From Earliella scabrosa (taxonomy: Eukaryota > Basidiomycota > Agaricomycetes > Polyporales > Polyporaceae), in NCBI GenBank assembly GCA_022605405.1, contig JABYQQ010000027.1, forward strand, positions 186,001 to 250,000: a stretch of 64,000 nucleotides of DNA, read 5' to 3'. Position 1 is the first letter of the stretch. Each line of letters begins with the position of its first letter. Below are positions 1 through 9,203 of this stretch, piece by piece. The notes under the pieces are model-generated. The model saw only the letters and a list, made by a program, of their open reading frames with translations. It was not told the DNA's origin and searched no databases. The position numbers were made by a program, and so were the translations under genes.

Positions 1-642
1 AATTGCGAAGGCTTTATCCCGCTGGCAAAATCAACGAGTCAGCCGTGTACTGCAAACGGGGTCAAAATTTCAACCACTCACTGCTTCTTAATACACGCAG
101 CGCATATCCGGCGTCGCAGTTCGAAGAACACGCGACGTATGTTCTTGGCGCCGCACGTCTCGCAGAAAGTGTCCCCAAAGAGGAGGTTGGCCCAAAATGG
201 TTCCGACGCGTCAGCGGGACATTCCGGGGAGCCAGGGAAAGTTCTCTCTCTTGCTGCCTTCCAGACTGTCGTGGATCGGCGGTCCAAGAGGAGTTGTCGA
301 AGCGGCTTGGTGGTACGAGCGAGAGCAAGGAGATCTTTCGGGGCCAGGTTCGAGAAGATCTGAAAGTATGGGTTAGCATCATGGACTTCAGAAGGTATAA
401 TGCACGTTCGGTCATACCTCGAAGAGAATGTCCACAGGCATATCTGGAAGGTGACTGAGGGTAGTCAACTTCGACTTGGGCGCAGTGCCAGTCCGCGCGC
501 TTGCAGCTGACTTCGCGTTGCCTTTCGCGCGTTTGGATGGAGGTGGTCGGTCTAGAAAGTAGAGTTCAAACATACGGCTGAAAAGCAGCGACATACGTCT
601 ATCACCCATACCAGCATGGTTCCCAGGAGCTTCAGCAGACAT
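1..642 (-). CDS. F-box protein, 3' end outside window
   Basis: Predicted F-box substrate adaptor of an SCF ubiquitin ligase. Reading the minus strand from the ATG at 642, a basic Ser/Ala/Lys-rich leader is followed by an F-box core (LPDMPVDILFE, then after an intron IFSNLAPKDLLALARTTK) and by a block of the type often seen after basidiomycete F-boxes, with WANLLFG and the Cys pairs CETCGAK and CAAC. Three introns are inferred: one near 545-605, one near 353-411 (GTATGA to TTCAG), and one at 22-81 with a CTGAC branch site. The last would carry the exon across position 1, so the protein is truncated by the window edge. A TTG-initiated extension to 693 was not chosen. The F-box call is firm; the substrate is unknown. 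Confidence 0.8.
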
Positions 643-1049
643 GGTGGGAGATTGTCGAGTTGTTGCCAAAGGCAAAAGTTGTGCCACTGGCAATTGAACG
701 ACCCTGGGTCCGCACCCTTAAGTCTGATGCCTGCTTTGTCAAATACTAGAACATCAAGCGTAGATAAGAGGAAACTCACGCCTCAAGGCATAGTCTGAAC
801 CCGATGGTAGTTTCGTTCGGAAGACCGCCGCCGCCGTTCCACTGCGTTCAAGCTGAGACGCCGAGTGACACGTGGCTCGGTTGTTGGGCACTAAGCGCGC
901 GCGATGAACTCGAGAGTGGAGGACCGTACTTGTCCTCTATCGATAATCGTGGATAGTCGTTACAGTAGTACACATGAAGCATTCCAAGAATGTCCTCCGA
1001 CCAAGGTCTAAGGTAGTAGTAGTAATACATACGACGGTCTGGCGCGTTC
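643..1049. other. intergenic, no gene seen
   Basis: About 400 nt between the F-box gene start and the reductase stop codon. It should hold the F-box promoter and the reductase 3' end. I see no RNA gene or repeat here. Confidence 0.5.
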
Positions 1050-3196
1050 TCAGATCGCGAACAGCTCCGTGTGCAGCGCGACCCCTCCAAGCTCGACGCC
1101 CCTCGTCAAGCTCACCCGCGCGACAGCATTGTGCGCCTCGCGCGTCAGCGACTCCGGGCCCGCCGCGCACACCGCAACTCCGCCCCCAAGGCCGACCCAT
1201 GCCAGCCGCGACAACGCGGGGAACTCTGGCGCGCTCTCGTCCGAGTCGATGGACTCGATCTCGGCGTCCGCGGCCTTCCCGGACGCAGCGACCGTCGCGG
1301 GCTGAGGTGGAGGAGTGACGAGGTCACGCAGGAGCCCGGTGACGGACGGGCGGGTCGCCACGATGACGTCCATGTTCGGGATTGGTGGTACGTCTTCGGG
1401 GTTGCACAGGCAGGTGACGTACACGGTGATGTGCAGGTCGAGCGAGGTGCCCGCGACGGCGTTTGCAATCTCCATGAGCATCGGTGCGAGCCAGTGGATA
1501 GCACCTGCAGGAGACGGTCAGCAGCACGGATCGGAGGGTGACATCGCAGCACGTACCATACGAACGGACACACCACGCGAACTCGATGCGCCGCGTCTTC
1601 TCCCCATGAGAGCGACCGAGCTTGACGCACCGTGCAACAATGTCGTCGAGCAGACCGAGGGTGAATGTAGCGCCAGACCCGCCCGCAACGAGGAGCGCAC
1701 TCTCGTACTCGCCGATGTCGACGCTCGAGCCGCCGTACGGACCGTCGATCATCACTTGGACGGGGACACCGGGCTGGTCGTCCTTCTCGGCACGCAGACG
1801 CTCCTGTTCCGCATGTGCGTAATTGTTGAGCGCGCGAGTCCAGTCGCCGACGGAGCGCGCGGCCAAGGTGATGGTGTTACCCGGGATGCATGACGACGAC
1901 GCGGGTGCGTTGACGATGGTAAGCGGGTGCGACTCGAAGATTCGACCTGAGAAGAACACCCGGAGGCGAACATGTTGACCAGCGACCCAGCCATCGTCGC
2001 AGTCATGAACGTGGATCTGAGACATTTCAGTACAATACCATCTAAACGAGGACCCGAAGGACATACCAGGGTCATTTGGTTGTCGACAGGGACGAGCGTT
2101 GCATCCTTGATACGGTAACGGAACAAACGGAGAAGCATGTCGAACCCGTAGAATGCCAACGGGGGGAAGATCCATGGAGAGGCGTAGATGGTGTGGTAGC
2201 AGATCGTCACGAAGAATGCAACGAAGCAGAGCACGCTGGAGCAGTTCGATGAGTATCGTGCAGAAGTACACTCAGACTGCGAGACTTACTGGATGACGAA
2301 GAACGCCTCGTAGAAGAACCGTCGGACCGGCCTGATCGAAGTGAGGATGATGATGCAGAGGAGAGCGTATGCGGCGATGCCGGATGTCTCCTTCTGCTCA
2401 CCAAGGATCTGGAGGTTGAAGGTGACATGGTTGTTGATCCACAGCGCGCCGTGCACGGTCGCGCCGATGAACATACCACGGCCCGCCCAACGGTGGACAT
2501 AGTTCAGCTTCTCGTAGCCCCTACCAGGACCGAGAAGCAGAGAGAGTATTGAGTTCTTGGTAGCAAATAGGAAGACGAGGGGAAATTGCGCAAGCGCAAG
2601 GAAGCCTTGGACATAATCAGTATCGGACTACAGTCCGAGGTTCTCGGAGACCAGGCTCACCAGCTCGGTTAGGGTTCTCGAGAAGAGGAGCCTGCATGGT
2701 CGTACAAGCGACGAAGAGCGCTAGGTACGCTGCGATGACCATCACTGCCGATTTGGATGAGTGGACGAACGGTCAGCAAGGTATCAGCGGAGACGTACTC
2801 TGGCCGACGTCTAACTCGACGCCCGGTAATGTCCACAGCGTCGACGACCAGAGAGTCTGCACCACACCTAAGACTCTCCGTCTTGACTTGGGCGGCGTCG
2901 CGTCCCCGCGCTCCGCAGCCGTGTATGACCTCCCGTCCTCGGTGACTCCGGTGATGAGACCGCGGAAGAGGCGGCGAGTCTTCAATGCCCTGGCGACATG
3001 GGGCACCGAGGCGAGGACAGCGATCGCGACTCCCGCCGCCCAAATAATGGAGAACTTGCGCTGCCACTTCGGATCTTCGACGTACGAGCTGAACGAACGG
3101 TCGTTAGCGGCAGCGAAGTCATGTATGAGACTTAGGCACTGACTTGTACTGCTGTAGCTCCGCCGGGATCACTGGGGGAGCTCCGAAGTCGGCCAT
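1050..3196 (-). CDS. ferric/cupric reductase (FRE family)
   Basis: Plasma-membrane metalloreductase that should pass electrons from NADPH through FAD and two haems to extracellular Fe(III) or Cu(II). The start chosen is the ATG at 3196 (MADFGAPPVIPAELQQY); upstream frames have only TTG/GTG. An N-terminal membrane segment (IIWAAGVAIAVLASV) precedes the ferric reductase transmembrane domain, with candidate haem histidines in LNYVHRWAGRG and GATVHGALWINNH. The FAD-binding part has the HPLTI motif, the NADPH part DGPYGG, and the protein ends in a typical HTELF tail. Introns are read near 3089-3143, 2790, 2650, 2280, 2050 and 1540. It lies 465 bp from and divergent to a Ctr copper transporter, which fits coupled reduction and uptake. 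Confidence 0.9.
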
Positions 3197-3661
3197 GATG
3201 CGAGCAGCTAGTCTCTCGGCGTTGAGGGAGACGTCGAGCTCGGCGTGAATAAGATCGAGGAGGTGAGAGGGGCGGGGGGTAGCGGCTAGGAGAGACTTTG
3301 AGTATCGGGGCTTGGGAACAGATATCGGAGCAGAGAGTTTTTCCTTCTTGTTTGGCGTAGCCAAATAGTGCGAAGAATGTTTTCACCACAACCCTTCAGG
3401 CAGGCGCTGACCGCGAGGGTCGGTCCTCCGCCACCTCCTCGCAGGATTGCCCTCCATCGTCCTTGGCTCTGCAGAAACGTTCATCCGATCGCGATGAGTT
3501 TTCAGGTTCAGGAGACGAGCGAGGGCCTGCGGGGGCCAGATTTCAGGCGAACCACACTTAAAACGGAGCGCTGAACTTCACGCCCATCGCCGTCGACCTC
3601 AGTCCGAGTCGCATCGTTCGCCTTCTTGACGCTCCTACTTTCCAGGCTGTCTCCTCACATC
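3197..3661. promoter_or_regulatory. shared divergent promoter region, reductase/CTR
   Basis: The 465 bp separate the two start codons of a metalloreductase (minus) and a copper transporter (plus), so both promoters must lie here. I looked for a Mac1-like TTTGCTC box and for HGATAR sites and found none. Co-regulation is therefore an inference from gene order only. Confidence 0.5.
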
Positions 3662-4565
3662 ATGGACCATATGTCACACGGTACCGGGACGGCCACGTCG
3701 TCTGCATCCACCGCAACGTCCACGGCGGCGATGAGCATGAGCATGGGCGGCTCGTGTAAGATTTCCGTAAGTGCCTCCATTCTATGCCGTCCACTTGCAA
3801 TCGCCCGTTCCCCATTCGGTCCATCTTCTTCCGGTACACACCGGCGTGGTGCGAGTGCGCATCCCACGCACGACAGGGCTGTCTGCCGTTTACTCAGCCG
3901 TTGTCGGAGTCGCCGTACATCGCATCAACCTTTAATACTCTAGTCGCATCCATATGCTAACTCATTCATTGCGGTAGATGCTATGGAACTGGTACACGGT
4001 CGACAGTTGCTTCATCGCGCGGTCGTGGCACGTCACGAGCAAGGGTGCCTTCGCGGGCTCCTGCATCGGCGTGATTCTTCTCGTCATGCTGCTCGAGCTC
4101 CTCCGCCGATCCCAGCGCGAGTTCGACCGCTATCTCCGCCGAGTGAACGGCGCCCCCACCGCCGACGGGAGCGACGCTGGGAGCAACAAGGGTCTCAACG
4201 CTGCAGTTCCGACGCTTGGACGCGGCTCAGGGGCGGGCCGGCTGAAGCTGTGGCAACAACTCGTTCGCGCCGCACTCTTCACCTGCCAGTTCGCCGTCGG
4301 CTACTTCGTCATGCTGCTCGCCATGTATTACAACGGTACGCGGCCGACATCGCCTCTGTACCGTGATCCTTGCCGGCTGACGTTTTTGGGCCAGGGTACA
4401 TCATCATCTGTATATTCCTGGGAGCCTTCCTTGGAGCGTCCGTCTTCCAGTGGGATACGTACTACACCGGTCACGGGTAAGCGACCTCATTTCTCTACTC
4501 ATCGCGACGCTATACTCATGAGATGACTTAGCGGTCCTGAGACCCGTGATTCATGTTGCAACTGA
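3662..4565 (+). CDS. Ctr-type high-affinity copper transporter
   Basis: Trimeric Cu(I) permease of the Ctr family, probably at the plasma membrane. The N-terminus is rich in Met and His (MDHMSHGTG, MSMSMGG), as expected of an extracellular copper-binding tail. TM1 follows WNWYTVDSC, TM2 carries the MxxxM selectivity motif (FVMLLAMYY), and TM3 carries GxxxG (GAFLGASVFQ). Introns: 3767-3977 (211 nt, unusually long here), 4336-4394 and 4477-4531. Without the last splice the protein would stop at TAA 4478; with it, the C-terminus becomes GPETRDSCCN, a Cys-Cys tail like those of other Ctr proteins, so I prefer the stop at 4563-4565. The neighbouring divergent ferric reductase could supply Cu(I). 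Confidence 0.9.
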
Positions 4566-5036
4566 TGACGACGTATCATCTTAGTAGGCTGGGCGTCGTT
4601 TCGACGAGTTAGTGTACTGGGATGGTTCTGTTACGAATTACTTTTACGCGTCTCTGTATGAACGTGCACAATCCACGAAACATATCATGCTTGCTTCCCT
4701 CAGTCGACTTCAGCGTAACGGACTCTTGTGAGCACGTTTGATGGCATAGGATAAACCTCGGTTGCGTGGCTTGTACAAGCGGACGGTGTGCTGCGAAGTA
4801 CTGCGCCAGGATCCTCAAATGATCGTAGTTGATCGTTCGTCGCGGCTCGTATGTTACCCCAAGCGCGTTGCATCTATATGATGAAGCCCCGATGAGTTCC
4901 CTTTGCGTTAGTCACCCTATGCGGCGAAACCTTGTTATCCATGCCAAGACCATACCGAACGCAAAAGCTAAAAGGCCGTTGCTCGCGAAGCCGGTCACCG
5001 CAACTCCCTCCTGCTCGATCTGCTACTTGTGCCATC
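4566..5036. other. intergenic, no gene seen
   Basis: About 470 nt between the CTR gene and the DJ-1/PfpI gene, tandem on the plus strand. It must contain the CTR 3' end and the next promoter. No RNA gene or repeat was recognised. Confidence 0.5.
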
Positions 5037-5847
5037 ATGGCCCGTCTTTCCTTCGGCCTCATCGCGTCCGCGTTGCTCCTCCCCGCACTCGCGATGGCAC
5101 AGACGAATCAGACCAGTAAGCACGAGCTCCCGCATCCACACCCACACCCACACCGTGACTGACCCCAATCCCGTCCTGGCAGCCCCGACAAAGTTCGGCA
5201 TCCTCCTCTTCCGGGGCTTCGAGCCGCTCGACGTCTTCGGCCCCGCCGAAGTCTTCCAAACGCTCTCGCGCACGACGCACCTCGACCTCTACCTGATCTC
5301 GAACCTGAACGGCACCTCCGACCTCGCGCCCGTGAGCACCGCGCCCGCCTCCGCGGCGATGAACCCGCACAACTCGACCTTCTTCCAGTCCGTGCTGCCC
5401 ACGCACACGCTCGACACCGTCCCCGCGGACCTCGAGGTGCTCCTCGTCCCCGGCGGGATCGGCACGCGCGCGCCCGTCGACCTCCTCCAGCCGACGATCG
5501 ACTTTGTGAGGGAGACGTACCCGAGGCTGCACTCGCTCATCACTGTGTGCACCGGCGCGAGCATTGCGGCGCGCGCGGGCGTGCTCGACGGGAAGCGGGC
5601 GACGGGGAACAAGAAGTCGTGGGAGTTTGTCACTTCGACGGGCCCGAACGTCAAGTGGGAGAAGGGCCCCCGCTGGGTCGTCGACGGGAACGTGTGGTCG
5701 TCTGGAGGGGTCAGTGCGGGCACCGACGCCGCGTTGGGATGGGTCGCGGCGCAGTATGGGGAGGACGTTGCACGGCGCACGGCGAACGACATCGAGTATG
5801 AGTGGAGGAACGACCCGAACTGGGATGTGTTCGCGTACGTCTGGTAG
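5037..5847 (+). CDS. secreted DJ-1/PfpI family protein
   Basis: Member of the DJ-1/PfpI (class I glutamine amidotransferase-like) superfamily, in the branch that includes isonitrile-hydratase-like proteins. Exon 1 (5037-5115) encodes a signal peptide (MARLSFGLIASALLLPALAM); one intron, 5116-5182, separates it from the domain. The nucleophile elbow reads TVCTGASIAAR, with Cys the expected catalytic residue, and the acidic partner is the Glu of FGPAEVF. The downstream SSGGVSAGTDAALGWVA block matches the family core. The protein ends at the domain boundary. Most DJ-1/PfpI members are cytosolic, so the leader is noteworthy. The substrate cannot be told from sequence. Confidence 0.88.
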
Positions 5848-5971
5848 ACGATACTTATGACTCTAGATCTACGTCTACGTCCGTGTCGTATGTACACCAC
5901 TAATGGCACTACGTGTCAGCGCTGGGAACCATTCACGAATACAAGTTAGAACGAACCATCATTTCCGAGTC

Positions 5972-6757
5972 TCAAGAAGGCGACGTATCTGCGCCATCGG
6001 TTCGCGGTTCACCTTCTTCCGAACTTCCTTGATTCGGACTCAGCTCCTCGCGCCTCAACACATCCCTCACCTCCATCAACGCCCTACCCAACAAATTCAG
6101 CCCCCACCCTTCCCTCCCCTCCTCGCTCTCGCACGTCTCCCCCGCCTTCCCCGCGCCCATCCCAATCCCCCAAATCCGATCCAGCGGACTCGCCTCCACA
6201 AGCTCCCTCTCGCCCGTCGCGAGCAGCTCGCGCCCCAACTCCGCGTGCTGCCGGAACTTGAGCAGGCTGCCCTCGCGCACGATCCGCTCGCGCTCGCGCA
6301 CCCACGTCTCCTCGTCGAAGCCCTGCACCTTCCGCCCGAGCGCCTTGACCCCCTTCGCGTTCGGCGCGCGGAATGCGGCCTTTGCGTTTGCTTGCAGCTG
6401 CTGTGCGTCCGCATCTTTGGAGGGGCGGGAGCGCGTATGCCGTATCGGGCCAGGCCCGCCGTCATTCGTAGTAGGCGCCGAGGACGTCGACGCAGCGTCA
6501 CTGGCAGTTGCAGAGTTTGAGCGTGGCTTGGAGGAGTGTGCGAGACCGACGATCCGCTGGAAGACGTCCTGATCGCCGAAGAGCAGCGCCTTCTGGCCCA
6601 TCATCCAGTGCTCTGCGGTCGGGAAGACGACTTCCTGCTCGTCGCCGTCGGGCAGCGTGATGCGTGCGGAGAAGGGGGAATGGTACCATTGCGAAGCCCA
6701 GCCGTACGGCTGCTCGGGCTTCCAGAAGAACACGAACTCTTCGGCGGTACGGGCCAT
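5972..6757 (-). CDS. NADAR/YbiA-like domain protein (DUF1768)
   Basis: Single-exon protein of about 260 residues whose two halves match the NADAR (YbiA-like) fold, a family linked to riboflavin-intermediate N-glycosidase activity and to ADP-ribose-related chemistry. Diagnostic blocks are FVFFWKPEQPYGWASQWY at the N-terminus, TAEHWMMGQKALLFGD, KALGRKVQGFD and LVEASPLDRIWGIGMG. Between the second and third blocks there is a 50-residue Ser/Thr/Asn-rich low-complexity insert (about residues 80-130) that bacterial members lack. An unspliced intron there is possible, though I see no convincing donor/acceptor pair. It is convergent with the DJ-1/PfpI gene, 124 bp away. Substrate unknown. Confidence 0.85.
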   Translation of the reverse strand: MARTAEEFVFFWKPEQPYGWASQWYHSPFSARITLPDGDEQEVVFPTAEHWMMGQKALLFGDQDVFQRIVGLAHSSKPRSNSATASDAASTSSAPTTNDGGPGPIRHTRSRPSKDADAQQLQANAKAAFRAPNAKGVKALGRKVQGFDEETWVRERERIVREGSLLKFRQHAELGRELLATGERELVEASPLDRIWGIGMGAGKAGETCESEEGREGWGLNLLGRALMEVRDVLRREELSPNQGSSEEGEPRTDGADTSPS

Positions 6758-7030
6758 CGTGATTGTAAGACGGACGGTGGTGGTGTGGTAAACGCGAGGA
6801 AGTAGGAATAGGGACGTGGTGGTCGTGTCATAAAGGGACTTAGTGCGTCGAGTCACAAGTCATTCGCGGTGTCCATGACATGCATGACAGCGACGGTGGC
6901 GCGCACGGCCTGTCGGTCCCGATCCCACATCATCTACAACGTCGCACATGGGCGGAACGTGGTCGTATTCGCATACACATCGGTCGTGAGTCAGTAGAGT
7001 CCAAGCGTCCGAGACAGTTACAACAATACG

Positions 7031-7761
7031 TCAGTGATGGCCAGCATGACCAGCGAACCTGCCGAACAGCGCCTCCCCAACACCCAAACCGACCACGATG
7101 GCGATGATGAACGAAACTTGGAAAGTCCTAAGACGGCATGGTGAGTTGACGGGGAAAAATGAGGAGATGATGTACGCGCGGACGTACATGACTATAAGCA
7201 TGAGGGCGAAGTGCAATGTGGCCTGAACGCCGTGCAGGATACCTCTCGGGATGTCGTGGGCAGCGATGAACGGCGGGCCGTTGCGCGTGAGGCCCGCACC
7301 ACGGATACGCCCTAAAGACAGCGCATTGGGCTTCTTGTCTGCGGTAGAGGCGTTGAGCCTGTCCGCTTGGATGATTTGCGCCCTGAAGTACTGTCAGCCG
7401 CGCAGCGAGACACGCGAGCGGGGCAAGGGAAGAGACGACGACGACATGCAAATAAGACGAACCTCTTAGCCCAGTGAGCCTCCATGACCGCCCGCGACGC
7501 AGCGATCCACCTATCCACTATTCCCAGTAGGAAAAGGCCTATACATGTCCCCACCATCGCGCCAACGCTGCGCGGGACCCATCCGTAGAACAGCAATACA
7601 TCTCCAGGAGTGAAGTGCAGCCACATGGTCATGCTGCCCGCGGCGAGGTCCATTGGGCCGTCCATGCTCATGTCCATGCCATTGCCGTGGTCGTGAGCGA
7701 GCGCCGTAGAAGAGAGCGCGAGGCTCACGACGAGAGGGAGCAGGGAGATCGATGGAGACAT
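7031..7761 (-). CDS. Ctr-type copper transporter, second copy
   Basis: Second Ctr-family protein, distinct from that at 3662. It starts at ATG 7761 with a cleavable-type signal (PLVVSLALSSTALA), followed by a short His/Met tail (HDHGNGMDMSMDGPMD). TM1 is near GAMVGTCIGLFLLGIV, TM2 contains MxxxM (ALMLIVMTF), and TM3 contains GLGVGEALFG. Two introns are read: one of about 80 nt after WAKR with a weak GTTCGT donor, and one of about 60 nt inside the ATG codon of IVM. The final residues are FAGHAGHH. The long hydrophilic loop between TM1 and TM2 recalls vacuolar or late-endosomal Ctr2-type proteins, but location is an inference. It is not adjacent to the reductase/CTR pair but lies in the same 7-kb block. 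Confidence 0.87.
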
Positions 7762-9203
7762 TGTCGGGCGTACAGAGGAGGATCGGGGGTGAGAACAAGT
7801 CCAGCGACAGATGATAAGACCTTTTCCGTGCATTACGTAATCAAGACAAACAAACGTAAACTCCCCGTCGCGGCTTTTCCGGGACGCAGCTTGGAGGGCG
7901 TCAGAACTTAAGAAAAAGTTGATGACTGGGCGGTCCTCTTGCGACACCATGCTCCGTTTCAAGGGCATGAATAGTCAACGCAAGGCAAGGAGTTGAGACT
8001 TGGATCCTCTTGTTGCATGCGACCGATCTCGCTCTTGTCGTCATGAGCGGTGCCACGGAAGGCCCGACGAGGCCGAGATGATACAGCGGCCGTGCGGCGG
8101 TTCCCGAGTCAGGAGCTGGCGTGAGAGGCGTTCCCCGAGTCAGCCTGGTGGCGAACGCCTACGAACGCACGATGTCCGGCAAGAGGCAGGCATGCGGTCA
8201 GCCGACACGACGATGGCGGCGGCCAAGTCGTGCTGACCGCAGCCATCAAGGTGCACCGGACAAAGGACACCGGCGCGCGGAGGATAGGGTATAGCCAAGT
8301 CAGCGCGGTGGGCGATGGCGCAACGATGTCGCGATCCAGTTGCGAGGGTGCTGATGTTGTTGATTCCTGACCCGTCCGACGAGGGCAAGGACGAGCGAGG
8401 AAGGTCGTCTTTGCGGGCGACGGTGGCGATCAGAGGGATCGACAGCGGCCAGCTCCTGCGATGTTGGGCGGTTGTCCGTTGGGGCGCTACCTTGCGATTG
8501 CCTGACAGGTCTATTCACGAGAAAGCGGTGAGAGCGACGACATAACAACGGCAAAAGCCGGCTGTATGCGCCTCAACATGGGAGTATCGACCATCGTCGA
8601 GCTGCGTGAGGATGTCCTCCCACTCGACGGGTGTCCTGAGCTTATCAACGCACCTCTATACGTGATGCTGCCAACCCACAATCGCTATCCTCGACCCTGC
8701 ATCCTGCAACCACCTCTCCCAACCAGCTTTGGACCACACGAACCTTCGCACCCTCATTCATAACATCATTCCCACCTGACGTAGGGTGACGTTGAGCTTG
8801 TTGAGGATACCTCCCGCTCAACACCAGCCCTACGAAAGCCCTTGAGAGCATGCGATGATGCTGTATAGCGACGGAGAGGCCTGGGGAGAGAGGAAGATGG
8901 AGAAAAGAGCGGAGGGGGAGAGAGGCGGGGAGATGGGGGTCAAGAGACAAGTCGCGAGCTTGCGGCATTTTGGCGAGTGAGGCAATTCGCCTATTGGCTC
9001 GCGTCGTGCCTGGCGGACTGTGTATCGGAGCTGATGAGGCAGCAGTCGGAGAGTGTCGGGACGTGAACCTTTGTGATGCTCCGCTCCAATGACTTCATTG
9101 GGGATCGGCAACGTGGACCGCTGCGCCCGAAAGCGTCAGTCTCCTCGCGGTCGGCAGCGGCACTGTGCTCTGGCTCTCTCCTTGCTCTCTCCCTCTGCTC
9201 TTC
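7762..9203. other. 1.4-kb intergenic region, purine-rich tract
   Basis: No ORF here resembles a protein in either strand. A polypurine stretch (about 8865-8945, mostly G and A) lies 260-340 bp before the start of the hydrolase gene; on the minus strand it would be CT-rich. The region should include the promoter of the second Ctr gene (minus) and of the hydrolase gene (plus). Confidence 0.5.

Noticed and set aside
3119..3364. N-terminal extension of the ferric reductase
   Set aside because: The frame begins with TTG and lacks an ATG; the ATG at 3196 gives a family-like N-terminus.
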